DNA of 64,000 nt, from contig CAIIXF020000003.1 of the NCBI GenBank assembly GCA_903813345.2, forward strand, positions 20,786,931 to 20,850,930. The letters run 5' to 3'. Shown here piece by piece: positions 20,701 through 31,300 of the stretch. The translations under genes were made by a program, and so were the position numbers. The stretch's first letter is position 1, and every line of letters begins with the position of its first letter. The stretch comes from Owenia fusiformis. Lineage: Eukaryota > Annelida > Polychaeta > Sabellida > Oweniidae. A model generated the notes under the pieces. It was not told the origin of the DNA. It ran no database searches and saw only the letters and a list, made by a program, of their open reading frames with translations.

Positions 20701-23371
20701 TGTTCGTCAGTATTTAATTGCTATAGCCTATTTCACTGCTCAGTATCGAGCGAAAGTAACGACCGTCACCTTCGCATCAAAGATGGCGAAGGTTACAGGC
20801 ATTACATTCACTTGATACTAACCAATGCAGTATATTTGCGTCAATTTTTTTCAATTCCATATGACAAAGATTATATGTCGTTACTTGTTTTGCATTCTTG
20901 CGAGTAGCAATTGGAGCAAGTGACGACCCATGTTCCAACACCTACGCTGGAGTTGCACCCAACTCAGAGCCAGAAGTTGACGCCGTACGGGCGTACATCA
21001 TGCAGAACCCGTCATATTATGGCGCATTCATCACCATGCACTCCTACAGTCAGCTCTTCTTACTTCCATATGGCTACACCGTAGATTTCCCTCAGGATTA
21101 CGATGAGATGGTATGTATCAGATGATAATTGCGCGTTATTGTTATAAGCACTCATATTATCTTACTATATTCTATTTCGTTTCTATATTACACAATGCAT
21201 TCTAAATATTAATACCACCAGTCATTAGAAACACAAAAACCGTGTGTTATAAAGAGCCCCCCTTCACACTAAAAACATTTAGAAATTTAATAAATATTTA
21301 ATATACAGGAATTAATAAAAAGCTCATGCGATAACGAATACAATAACAACTATTGATACAAGTGATGATCCAAAAGTTTTGGACGCCCCGCTCTAACTTT
21401 GCTATTATAAAATATAATTACATGAAACTTTCAGATAGTAAAGATCAACATCTTAACAACCTTGTGTATCAGTTTCCCTAGAAAATAATTTATTAATATC
21501 GTATGATAGTATTGTAAGATGCATATGTTACAAGTTATTGTCGGACTATTTTCTTGGGTCATGCACAGTAATTTCAGTGTAGTATTTTTCCACAGATGAG
21601 AGTAGCTGATTTAGCCACGGAGGATCTGTTCAATGTTCACGGAACAGTGTATGAGTCCGACTCCGCATCTGTCATATTATGTAAGTCAAACTTTGACATA
21701 AATGTGATACAATACTTCTGTTACAGGGTGTTCCATATGTTTCAGGAATGATGCTGTATTTTATTGGTTTTCTTTTCAATCTAGCTGATTTTTTGACAAA
21801 ATGTGTCCAAATATGTTGTGAATAAGTTAGAAAAGTTTCATATCATGAAACGCAGTAGACTGAATAATATGGTTGCGATAGTAACCTAGGGGTAGGGTAG
21901 GTGGAGCAGGTGCAACAACGCGCAAAATATGACATTTTTGTAAAAATAGTAGTTTTTGTATAAAGTATGAATTTGTCATAGTCGCATCAAACTTGTTGGA
22001 AATTAAAAAGAATAAAGGTGGATTCCTGGAAATTAAAAATGTTATCACACCCTTTATTAGCCATCATCATTATTTCAGCATCTATTCCTTCCCCATTAGT
22101 AAGTGCTCTCACTGTTCTTGGAAATCCACATTTTGGATAATCGGTCTCAGTTTCCCTTTCAGATTTGAATCGCTTGTACCACTCATACACTCTAAAGGTT
22201 ACCATCATTGAGTCCCCATGTGCATTCGTCAGGAGTTTAATTGTGTCTGCTGCAGAAAACTGTTATTCCCACATGTCATGTCTTGTCACAGATTGTTGTG
22301 TGTTGCCTAAGTCGAAGGTTTTCCTTTGCTAATGACTTTTTCACTTTTCAAGATGGCCGCTTGTCCAAAATGACCTGTGTTTATTCTCTTTTGTGACTCA
22401 TGACATGACAGTTGTTTAAATTGTGATGTGATCAAGGGTGATGACATTTTTTTACTTTCTTGGAATCCACCTTCATTTTTGTTTAATTACTGACAAGTTT
22501 GATCCAACTCTGACAACTTAATACTTAGTCACACTTCGTACAAAAAAGACTATTTTTACAAATATTTCATATATTTTGCGCGTTGTTACACCTGCTCCAC
22601 CTACCCTACCCCTAGGTTACTATAGCAACCATATAATTAAGACTACTGAACTTCACAATATGAAACTTTGCCAACTTATTCAAAACATTACCCAGATGCG
22701 AGTTGCAAACTTGTCAACAAATGCTCTGTTTAACGTCCATGGAACTACGTATCGGTTTGATTCAGCGTCAGTCATTCTCTGTAAGTATGTGTATTCATAA
22801 TGCCCATACGATTCAATTGTCTATCGGAATATATTATAATATGTAGTAAATCAATCCAGGGTGAGGGGGGAGGGCATGGGGTCCACCCCCTTCCCCGAGC
22901 CCCAAGAAAATTCGGGCCCAAACATTTTGAAGGGCCTCAATTAGTGGGCCTTTTTGGGCATGACTTAACAACTTATTCCTGAATTGAAATTTGCCCCCCT
23001 CCTCCCTTCTTAGCTTCTGGATCCGCCAGTGATAAGTGACGTGAAATTTATTCGATATGAATATAAATTGACGTAAATTGACGTTCTGGATGTTTACATC
23101 TTATTAGAATTATTTTCAATGTCAGTACCATGCTCGTAATCACGACGTTCAAACATCACAAACATTTCATTCATTCTCATATATAGATCCATCTTCCGGT
23201 ACCTCAAGAGACTGGGCCAAGGGTGTACCGCAGATCAAGTATGTCTACACATTTGAACTGAGGGATACGGGTAACTATGGATTTATCCTCCCTCCAGAAC
23301 AGATCATACCCTCTGGGCAGGAGACCTGGGAAGCAGTCAAAAGGATTGCCCAAGAGATAACTTTTCCTTGA
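8790..23371 (+). CDS. M14A procarboxypeptidase (CPO/CPA-like), 11 exons, 420 aa
   Basis: Secreted zinc carboxypeptidase that removes C-terminal residues. Exons: 8790-8857, 15737-15821, 16879-17015, 18406-18496, 18833-18940, 19469-19567, 20021-20128, 20378-20471, 20908-21110, then either 21596-21680 (10a) or 22696-22780 (10b), then 23187-23371. The joined frame is 1263 nt with every junction in phase. Residues 1-16 are a signal peptide (MKALVILVSCLCLCLA); about 17-115 form the activation propeptide. Catalytic residues by family alignment: zinc ligands H180 and E183 (IHAREW) and H308 (MHSYSQ), R237 (MWRRTRS, CPA Arg127), N255/R256 (DANRN), Y360 (CPA Tyr248; codon split across the exon 10/11 junction) and general base E383 (YTFELRDTG). 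R367 sits at the CPA residue-255 position, which sets specificity; the Arg there suggests preference for acidic C-termini, as in carboxypeptidase O. A TATA-like AATATATAC lies near 8711. Confidence 0.92.
8858..10500. other. Carboxypeptidase intron 1, first part
   Basis: Non-coding apart from the MITE at 9291-9439. A terminal-repeat-like fragment, ACACTCCCTCCATAAGTCTA at about 9624, resembles the end of the MITE at 12171-12297. No exon could be supported. Confidence 0.4.
9291..9439. mobile_element. Palindromic MITE, family A copy 1
   Basis: Hairpin with outer ends TAATGCCGTGGTCACATTTG and GATGTGACCATACCTTAA. The inner core has TTTTGTTCAAAATTG facing GAACAAAATACTCATTGGCC. Same family as 45874-45991 and 55662-55806. 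Non-coding; it lies in carboxypeptidase intron 1. Confidence 0.75.
10552..11463 (+). CDS. Phytanoyl-CoA dioxygenase (PhyH) family protein, intronless, 303 aa
   Basis: Single-exon gene for an Fe(II)/2-oxoglutarate-dependent oxygenase of the PhyH superfamily. The double-stranded beta-helix iron site is H133-x-D135 in VWHQDAG, with distal H248 in NILIHRGGFNHS. R259 (IVRWSVDWRY) is the expected 2-oxoglutarate carboxylate ligand. The full-length domain runs from about residue 5 to 285 with no peroxisomal PTS1 (it ends LSLV), no signal peptide and no membrane segment. A CAG at about 10542 just before the ATG could be the acceptor of a 5'-UTR intron. It lies on the same strand inside carboxypeptidase intron 1. 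Lack of introns fits a retrocopy or a horizontally acquired gene, but the frame and active site are intact. The substrate is unknown. Confidence 0.88.
   Translation: MDRAQLKHFNENGYVVMKGLLDSETLDSVREGCDQLTNELVQKLISKGKRSEEFKDEPFETRLLKVVGDNIEYAPLIYRYELHKGQFFKLFGNVRVLEVVRQILSSAEDIRIFPNYSIRPKFPNYEPHDVVWHQDAGLSPDGKPNTAPVSERMDAFGRDATVNCWAPLVPATVETGCMKFIPGSQKLGLLEHKLLGRYRETANYGTESKYSTYAAQVPIEVIKEHEPEIIDVECDPGDVVFFSNILIHRGGFNHSKIVRWSVDWRYQDADKETHREQKGHVMWSTDPTQAVANAEQWEQLSLV
11991..11996 (+). promoter_or_regulatory. Candidate polyadenylation signal for the PhyH-like gene
   Basis: AATAAA about 530 bases after the PhyH stop, with no better signal between. The intervening 11464-11990 is AT-rich and non-coding, consistent with a 3' UTR. 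Confidence 0.4.
12171..12297. mobile_element. Small TA-flanked MITE
   Basis: TA-CACTCCCCTCCATAAGTTTG on the left is answered by CAAACTTATGGAGGGGAGTG-TA on the right, about 125 bp in all. Termini and TA flanks fit a Tc1/mariner-type non-autonomous element. Related ends occur near 9624, 30308 and 30606. Confidence 0.75.
13920..14599. mobile_element. Foldback element nested in the mariner transposase
   Basis: Inverted ends AATATTTTTCACATGCTGTC and GACAGCATGTGAAAAATATT, flanked by TA at 13918-13919 and 14600-14601. Dropping the element and one TA leaves the transposase frame continuous (KKA then RQSRSSD), which shows it inserted into a TA target. No coding capacity is recognised inside. Confidence 0.85.
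14715..14872 (+). other. Possible intron within the mariner transposase, with an AAAT microsatellite
   Basis: The transposase reads YFTK up to AAG|GTAAAC at 14714 and resumes as VLKCNLGQ right after TTTCACTTTCAG at 14872. The 158-base gap has consensus GT-AG ends and includes an AAAT/AATG repeat (about 14812-14855). A spliceosomal intron is the simplest reading; an unrelated insertion is the alternative. Confidence 0.55.
16303..16442. mobile_element. Palindromic MITE in carboxypeptidase intron 2
   Basis: The arms start CGAATAGGCCTACACCCC and end GGGGTGTAGGCCTATTCGG, with further pairing GGCACAAAAGCTTTCG/CGTTTGTGCC inside and outer flanks CTACTAG/TTAGTAG. About 140 bp; non-coding. Confidence 0.75.
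17449..18312. mobile_element. Large (~860 bp) imperfect palindrome in carboxypeptidase intron 3
   Basis: Two inverted arms of roughly 400 bp meet near 17885. Matching landmarks: ATTCGTATGATG/CATACGAAT at the outer ends; CATTCACC/GGTGAATG; CGTCTTGAT/ATCAAGACG; TTTTCAAAACAG/CTGTTTTGAAAA; and CCCCCTGGTAGCATTAACAT against its complement. Arm identity looks like about 80%. There is no recognisable protein. It behaves like a foldback element. Confidence 0.75.
21596..21680 (+). CDS. Carboxypeptidase alternative exon 10a
   Basis: 85 nt, between a TTTTTCCACAG acceptor and TTAT|GTAAGT. It encodes MRVADLATEDLFNVHGTVYE followed by SDSASVIL, plus the first base of the Tyr248-equivalent codon. It corresponds to the loop and strand running up to the S1' pocket (roughly CPA residues 220-247). 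It begins in phase 0 and ends in phase 1, exactly as 10b does. It differs from 10b mainly at the V-Y-E-S positions (10b: T-Y-R-F), aligned with CPA 237-240. Confidence 0.9.
21811..22692 (-). mobile_element. Deleted mariner with ~220-bp inverted ends between exons 10a and 10b
   Basis: The left arm (21811-22026) and right arm (22462-22692) are inverted copies sharing long identical stretches, for example CACCTACCCTACCCCTAGGT and ACAACGCGCAAAATAT. The loop holds a minus-strand remnant (about 22400-22040) of a mariner transposase N-terminus: an ETIKLL-type helix, then VYEWYKRFKSERE, matching the helix-turn-helix part of SETMAR-like mariners. There is no catalytic domain. The right arm ends within a few bases of the exon 10b acceptor, so the polypyrimidine/branch region of 10b is transposon sequence. 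Confidence 0.8.
22696..22780 (+). CDS. Carboxypeptidase alternative exon 10b
   Basis: 85 nt, between an AACATTACCCAG acceptor and CTCT|GTAAGT. It encodes MRVANLSTNALFNVHGTTYR followed by FDSASVIL plus one base. Length, phase and most residues equal 10a, so it arose by tandem exon duplication. The frame is intact and both splice sites are consensus, which argues for selection. Its acceptor is purine-rich compared with that of 10a. N-L-S is a potential N-glycosylation site absent from 10a. Confidence 0.88.
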
Positions 23372-24590
23372 AACTTTAATGTAACGATATTCTGATATTG
23401 TAAGAATATAATTATCAGATCTTTTTCAAACCATTTTCTGATGTTGAATGCGCCTTTGTCATACTATGGTTATATATCCTTCAATGATAAGTGAATATCT
23501 CTATATCGACTCCATATCGAATATAATTGAAGCTATATATTTTCATATGTGTAATGTTAAGTCACAGGAAATGGGTATTTTTTGTTTAAATATTTCCAAA
23601 TCAAAACGCACCTTGTAAGAGAGGACGCTCCTGAAGATTTAAACTACCCAATCACGAATTATACCGGTAATTATTATCACTAATATCGGGTAACATCTGC
23701 TAATCAAGACTTTATTATTTTTTTACGTGATTGTTGTTTTTTTACATCCCGTCGACTCGCCTTATTTTTTGTCAGCCTCACCTTTAAAGCAGAATCAGAT
23801 CCAGCAATGATCCGTCATCTGCATCATGATCTTGACGAAAATTGTTTCAATTTCAGATTATTTTGGGCCCATGTCATTCTTTGTCGTATCTATTGTAATT
23901 GTAAACTTATTTGAGAAAAACTAAAGATTTTTACAATGCAATATATTGTCTATTTCACTAATTTATAACATATCAAGGATCTTTTGGGAGATATTTGAGC
24001 TGCGCTTGCAATGGACACATCTATTAAATATCGGGTGTCCCACAAAGTGAATCGCAATCGACGACACAAAAATTTCTATAAAATTTCTATATAGTAATAC
24101 TGGGTCTGTTCCTAATTACGTATGCCAGTTAACGCGCGTAAGGTAGAACACGAGGATGATACGATTTGAGCGAACTGTTTCGAAAAGATCTGGTCTAGTT
24201 ATTTTTATATTGTGAATGTCTGTAACAACATCCTAGACAGTGAACTTGACAGTGACATTCATAATTAAACCTACACAAACTCCTAAATGTAGTATGTATA
24301 ACGCGCGGGTACATTTACCTGAGATACGGTATAACGCAAATTCAACTTCCTTGTGTTGTATCTATGGTTTGCCAACCTACCCTATGTATGCACGCGTTGC
24401 TTACGGGTGTGTAGGCGTTAATTACGCCCATGCAGACATGAAATTACGCCCGTGTAGGCGTTATTACGCCCGTTAAGAATATTATCTTATATTCCGAAGA
24501 ATTAAAGCTACATTCATGCGATACCCTAAAAACACAAGTGCGCCAGCTTTTTGCGACGTGTCGGTAGATTTTGAAAATAATGTGGTCGTT
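23372..24590. other. 3' flank of the carboxypeptidase gene
   Basis: AT-rich and non-coding. A few GTTA(T)TTACGCCCGT-like repeats occur at about 24395-24475. No exon or clear AATAAA could be assigned; the carboxypeptidase 3' UTR must lie in the first part. Confidence 0.4.
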
Positions 24591-25050
24591 TTTGCGGTAG
24601 ATTTTTGAAAAAACTGTAGTTTTGCGGAAGATTTTGAAAAATGCGGTAGTTTTACGGTAGATTTAAAAAAGACGGTAGATTTAAAAAAATGATTTTGTGT
24701 GACTTCAAATTTTCAGAATTTCCAAATAGTAACGGTAGGTTTTACGGTAGTTTGACCAAAAATATTGTCAATTTCAGCAGAAATACGATAGATTTCTAAA
24801 TATTTACGGTGTATTTTACGGCCATTCTTATAGAAAAAATTATAATAACATATTTTAGGGTCGATTTCGGTAAAATTACGGTAGATTTTTTACGGTCGTT
24901 TTTACGGGAAAAAATGGTATTTTTTTACGGTAACCCTAGTTGGTCATTTTTTACGGAAAAACGACCGTAAAAATCTACCGTAATTTTACCGAAATCGACC
25001 TTAAAATATTTTATTATAGATTCCCGTAAAAATACGGTAGGTTGGCAGGT
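24590..25050. repeat. ACGGTAGATTT-rich degenerate satellite with a hairpin
   Basis: Many irregular copies of a (T)ACGGTAGATTTT(T) motif occupy about 24590-24930. From about 24855 the motif block is mirrored by the complementary ACCGTAA/AAATCTACCG block at 24960-25010, so the right half can fold into a stem of about 60 bp. Confidence 0.65.
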
Positions 25051-26314
25051 GTCATATGCACGTTTTTCTGAGCCACGGGGCTTCTCTAAAATTACTAATG
25101 GCAAAATGTATACGAAGTTGGAGAACGTGGTTCCTATTTTCTTCTTTTCTAAGATCTAAATAATTAATATGTGATAAATTAAACCAATGGGATTTGTTAG
25201 TGTTCTTTGTTGTGTTCTCACTGGTCTTTGAAAACGTAACTTTTTGTTTAAATTGTCAGCGTTTGAAATGTCAAATACATTATGGATTATTTTTCATCGA
25301 AGTCGCTTTCAGCCGTGGAGTCACGTTCGATATATTAATTGAATTGCATCTAAAAACGTAACTGGGAGATGAAATGACTACAAACAATGCAGATGTTGCT
25401 ATAAATACATGATAAATGTACTGTTAGCTCCCATTAGAACAATATATTATTCATTATCGGGAACTCTCAGGACTTGATCACGAATTCTCTTTTTGATACC
25501 GTATCGTACGTATGTATTGACGACCTTTTATGGATATAAAGGAGGACATATTCTTGATGGATGCATAGATGTAGCAAGTTCAAATTTGAGATCGCCAGAT
25601 GCGTTTCGCTAATGTAATGTATCTGCATTTTTGTTTTCATTTACCCCTTTTTGTTCGAGAGTGATTAATGATTACTGATTACTGAATTGTTATTTTGGTC
25701 ATTGCCATTAGATTATTATAAAAATAAAGGACAATTAATTTGATTCTATTGTACAATAATTCTAATTTCTTGCCGGTTTGTAATATTTCCAAAATAAAAC
25801 ATTTTAACATTGTATCAATTTTAATAAGCCGTTACAAAATAAACTGAAATTCGTCAAGTGCCTAATATTCTCATATGAATGAGCAACGAAAACGGGTATC
25901 TTTGACAATATCTAAAAAATACTATGTATTGCAGTCACGTGTGACGTATTTGTAGGGCTGTATATTTAAATGTAATTGTTTGTGAAGAGGTTACATTTTT
26001 CGTAACCTTAGCTCATTAAATGGTATCAAAGACAACATCAACATTTATAACTGACAAATGAAGCCATTAATAGTAATTCTCGTCTACTTTGAATTAATGA
26101 TTGTACCAGATATGTCTTTAATAGAAATACATTGTATTTCATTTTAGATCAAATATTGATGATGACTGATTCCACTTGATCAACTCGAGTATTGCAAACC
26201 GTACAAAAGCCAAGGTTATCATAATTATGACGACGTATTCATATCCATTCGTCTATCTACGTTTAATATAAAGCGAAATTATTTTATAAGAATGTATTAT
26301 TCACCTGGTAATGA
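25051..26314. other. Intergenic AT-rich DNA
   Basis: No exon, RNA gene or clear repeat could be recognised on either strand. Confidence 0.35.
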
Positions 26315-28085
26315 AGTTTGTAAGTCTCTCGTCTCTAAACAAGTTCATGGTTATTACTATAGTAATTAGTTTCTAATCTCTCAACCTATTGATCAGTTTT
26401 ATAAACATTAATGTGAGTTTCTTGTCTCTAAATAAGTCAATTATCATATATCAATGAGTTTTATCAACATAAATGTGAGTTTCTTGTCTCTAAACAAGTT
26501 AATTATCATCAGTTAGTTTTATCAACATTAATGTGAGTTTCTTGTCTCTAAACAAGTTAATTATCATATATCAATTAGTTTTATCAACATTAATGTGAGT
26601 TTCTTGTCTCTAAACAAGTTGATTATCATATATCAATTACTTTTATAAATATTAATGTGAGTTTCTTGTCTCTAAACAAGTTAATTATCATATATCAATT
26701 AGTTTTATCAAAATTAATTTGAGTTTCTTTTCTCTAAACAAGGTAATTATCATATATCAATTAGTTTTATCAACATTAATGTGAGTGTCTTGTCTCTAAA
26801 CAAGCTGATTATCATATATCAATTAGTTTTATCAACATTAATGTGAGTTTCTTGTCTCAAAACAAGTTAACAATCATATATCAATTAGTTTTATCAACAT
26901 TAATGTGAGTTTCTTGTCTCTAAACAAGTTAATTATCATATATCAATTACTTTTATCAACATTAATGTGAGTTTCTTGTCTCTTATCAAGCTAATTATCA
27001 TATATTAATTAGTTTTATCAACATTAATGTGAGTGTCTTGTCTCTAAACAAGCTAATTATCATATATCAATTAGTTTTTATCAACATTAATGTGAGTGTC
27101 TTGTCTCAAAACAAGTTAATTATCATATATCAATTAGTTTTATTAACATTAATGTGAGTTTCTTGTCTCTAAACAAGTTAATTATCATTTATCAATTACT
27201 TTCATCAACATTAATGTGAGTTTCTTGTCTCTTATCAAGCTAATTGTCATATATCAATTAGTTTTTATCAACATTAATGTGAGTTTCTTGTCTCAAAACA
27301 AGTTAATTGTCATATATCAATTAGTTTTATCAACATTAATGTGAGTTTCTTGTCTCTAAACAAGTTAATTATCATATATCAATTAGTTTTATCAACATTA
27401 ATGTGAGTTTCTTGTCTCTAAACAAGTTAATTATCATATATCAATTACTTTTATCAATATTAATGTGAGTTTCTTGTCTCTAAACAAGTTAATTATCATA
27501 TATCAATTAGTTTTATCAACATTAATATGGGTTTCTTGTCTCTAAACAAGTTAATTATCATATATCAATTAGTTTTATCAACATCAATGTGAGTTTCTTG
27601 TCTCTAAACAAGTTAATTATCATATACCAATTAGTTTTATCAACATTAATGTGAGTTTCTTGTCTCTAAACAAATTAATTATCATTCAATTAGTTTAATC
27701 AACATTAATGTGAGTTTCTTGTCTCTAAACAAGTTAATTATCATATATCAATTAGTTTTATCAATATTAATGTGAGTTTCTTGTCTCTAAACAAGTTAAT
27801 CATCATATATCAATTAGTTTTATCAACATTCATGTGAGTTTCTTGTCTCTAAACAAGTTAATTATCATTCAATTAGTTTTATCAACATTCATGTGAGTTT
27901 CTTGTCTCTAAACAAGTTAATTATCATATATCAATTAATTTTATCAACATTAATGTGAGTGTCTGGTCTTTATGATAACATATTAATTAGTTGAATCAAT
28001 ATAAATGTTAGTGTCAAGTTTATAATCAAATATTAATTAGCTTTGTCAATATCATGTTGCTGTGTTTTCTCTAAACAGGTTAATG
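26315..28085. repeat. Minisatellite, ~62-bp unit, ~28 copies
   Basis: The consensus unit reads TTCTTGTCTCTAAACAAGTT, then AATTATCATATATCAATTAG, then TTTTATCAACATTAATGTGA, then GT. Copies are highly similar in the middle and decay at both ends. Each unit holds CTTGT-CTCTAA-ACAAG, an inverted repeat that can form a small stem-loop. The array ends about 250 bp before the TATA box of the lectin gene. Confidence 0.92.
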
Positions 28086-28333
28086 GATATATATACGATT
28101 ACGGGACATGAACATACAATGCAGATAATATGTTAGAAATATGGTGTAATCGGAAATTATATTGACTCGTTCCCCTGAGTTGCTAACAGGAGAGACGAAT
28201 TGAGTATTGTGTCGAATGTATTTAAAACACGAACAGAGAGCTGTGAACTAGAAATACTGTTAATGGAATAATTTTTATTAGAATTGCAACAAGGAAATGA
28301 TAATCCGGGGCGTGACTTGCATGCTGAATGTGG

Positions 28334-28393
28334 TATATAAAGTCGGTGACGATATTAAATTGTCATTCAGTAGTTCTTGAAAAATATCGTTGT
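28334..28393 (+). promoter_or_regulatory. Core promoter and 5'-UTR exon of the lectin gene
   Basis: TATATAAA at 28334-28341 is followed 29 bases later by TCATTC (28363), a good initiator. A consensus donor GTAAGT occurs at 28394-28399, so a short non-coding first exon of about 31 nt is likely. The next plausible acceptor is TACAG at 29452-29456, six bases before the lectin ATG (29462). The link between promoter and lectin exons is inferred from order and spacing. Confidence 0.55.
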
Positions 28394-31300
28394 GTAAGTA
28401 AGCTATTATTCTGTTTCAAAATACTTACTAGGTTTGCCTATATTAGTTGGTTTGGGTAGTACAATTAACAAATGAAAGGTAGTTTAAGTCATTGATAAAG
28501 GGATTTTTGGGGCTACATTGTGTCTATTAACTTGCATCGCTGATATCATAATATGATGTCGCAGAGCCAACGGGGGTTGTGTAATTTACCGCCCTTATCT
28601 AGATTGATTCCCACCTACCGAACATAACATTTCGGGTTTATTTTTCATTTTTTCAATTATTGCTATCATTTTAATTTCAACTGATGATAAATGCAGACAA
28701 ATATCTTAATTAAACAAAAAAACAAATTTACAAAAATAATCACTCAAAAACCGCAAATTAGCAATCTGACAAAATAACAAGATTAAACTTGCAAAAATTA
28801 CCATGGCAACGACCGATATCTGATTTGGCGCCAGACTAAAAATCTAAAATCATGACAATACATCTGAAAAAAGCTATGTAATCTACCATTGGATAAATGC
28901 AAAAGAGAATTAAAATCAGATCTTGCATGGTGGGTAGATGGAAATCCACCACAATTCCACAATCCCGAACCAACAGGGTATATGATACGTACATGTACTT
29001 AGCATTGTTTTGCAAAGCTTTTTATGGGAGCTCATCAACTATGAAATGGTGTATTGTTTGAATGGGAGCTGGTTCTAATAACAGATAGGAATGCATAAGA
29101 GAGCTTGTATAGGCCGTACGCATACGTATACCTTATTGGATTCAGGAAATCATAGTAATGCCATCGATGTATAAACACGGCTATTATTTGTGACAGTTGG
29201 CAGAAGGTTAAAGATGGATGGTAATAACACTCGGCATTCCTCGACAAGAGCCGATGATCAACAATAAGAGAACATACATACGTAATATTTCTGAGAAGCT
29301 TAAAAATAAAGTAATATGAAACCATGGGATGAATTCGAGTGATAAAGAAGTACTAATGTGCGAGACTAGTATGTCAATGCGATTTTTAGACGCCCATAGG
29401 TTCTGAGTAAAGTCAGTTTTTAGACGTCAATAGGTTCTGAGTATAGTCACGTACAGTAAGAATGAAGTTATGTCGGCTGTATACTCAGTATAGCACAGCC
29501 TCATGGATCGCTTGGAATTGGAAAATTTTGTTTATCAAAATCTTGATAGCCGACTCAGTGGCTGACACAGTGCCTGAATGTGTACTCTATAGAGATGTTT
29601 GCGTTTGGATACCAAGTAAACGCCTCAATTGGGCAGAAGCACAAGAATTCTGTGAGCGCAATGGACCATCAAGTCAGCTGGTCAGAGTAACTGATAAATC
29701 ATTTACGAAGGTAGCTGAACGTCTTTCACTCTCAAGGTTTGTATTTAATTAATATTCTCATACTTCAATCATAACTTGGGATATTGGGTATTTCTATCAA
29801 TTATCACCCATTGTTATGCTCTAATGGATTTTGTATTCTGTGCTGTGTAATGAATTCTGGTGCTTCCCTTTCTGGCACGTGTGCTTGCATATTTATGGAA
29901 TGAAATTACAGTATATATGTCATATTTTGCTTCACAAACCCCGTGCCGTTATCTTTGGAACGCACAAAGGCTTATCGGGAAACGTAACCCCGATAAACAA
30001 TTACAGAAACCGAAGTGCCGAAGGAGGAACGACCGATAGGCATTTCAAGACGGTAAGAAAGATCACACAGCATGGGAAATACAATAAATGTAAATTATGA
30101 GCTAGCGTTCAACACAATTTTAACAACCCAGCCCCACACATCGTCCATGAATCCTGACACCACCAATCCTCATCATATTAATTTTCTTCAACAACGAACT
30201 GCACTGTTTCATAAACAGCGCTGAACGGTACTTTTTGAGTTGGCAGTGTACTACAATTCGAAGACAATGAGAAGGTTTATCTCACTACACAATACATTTC
30301 GAAGAACATACACTCCCCTTTAGCCTTGCCCAAGACGGTATTTTTTACTTATCTGATCTTGAGTTATAACCGGTGTGAAATAAATTATGGTCCCTTGATT
30401 GGGGATTATGGTCCCCTTTCCTTACAGCCCTTACTGGCCCTGACTGTGTATAAATAATAAGGAAAATAATTGTAATTAGGTCACCATATAAATCAATAGA
30501 GAATAGGACCAAAATTTTATACGACCACCTACCCTTTTACACCGGTCATAATAGAAACCAAAATAATTTTTTCTCGTAGAGACCGATTTGGGCAAGGCTA
30601 TTAAACTCACCTCCATAAGTTTGACAATTAGAGAATCTCATTGCACAGTTCATAAACGACGGTCAATATTTGACTTTTGGATTGTCAGGACCAAAACCTA
30701 ATCAAACTTCAAAATCAAAGATTTATATTTTTTAATAGATTGCGCTGCTTAATAGTTAATATTAATATCTATATATTTTGAGCACGTCCTACGGGTAATA
30801 TTAATTATAAACTGAAACAAAGAAGTAAATTCAGCAATAAAACCAGATCGCAACTCTACATAATCTGCTACTGTAACAACAATGCAATGTTAATTGAATC
30901 ATATACCACCTACATGTATAAAACACCTTAGAAAGAAAAGCAAGAGCATGCCAATAAATAAGTAAAACTTGTAACAGGATACAGTCTATTCTAATCACAC
31001 AGAGCACAATTAATTATGAATATGAAAAGGGAATCGCTGATGATTATATCAAAATAACCTGATATCTGATTATGTATGGATGAAATTATTTCTGTTTATT
31101 TTGTTTTGATTGAAATTGCATCAATTCATTTCAGATTCCGTAACATAATTCATCCATTGTGGATAGGTGCCACAGACAAATCCAACGAGACTCAATTCCA
31201 ATGGGCTGATGGGACAACAGTTAATTATACAGGTAGGTACATACATCCCATAATTCATTCATGGTGGATAGGTCCCACAAACAATTGCAAATCAAATGAG

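Noticed and set aside
20898-21125. Separate 75-codon gene starting inside the carboxypeptidase
   Set aside because: It is carboxypeptidase exon 9 read through its donor; splice phase joins it to exons 8 and 10.
26315-28085. CRISPR array
   Set aside because: Units are contiguous, nearly identical head-to-tail copies with no unique spacers; the genome is eukaryotic.
29035-29325. 96-codon minus-strand gene upstream of the lectin exon
   Set aside because: No motif, no splice or start context, amino-acid composition typical of random AT-rich DNA.
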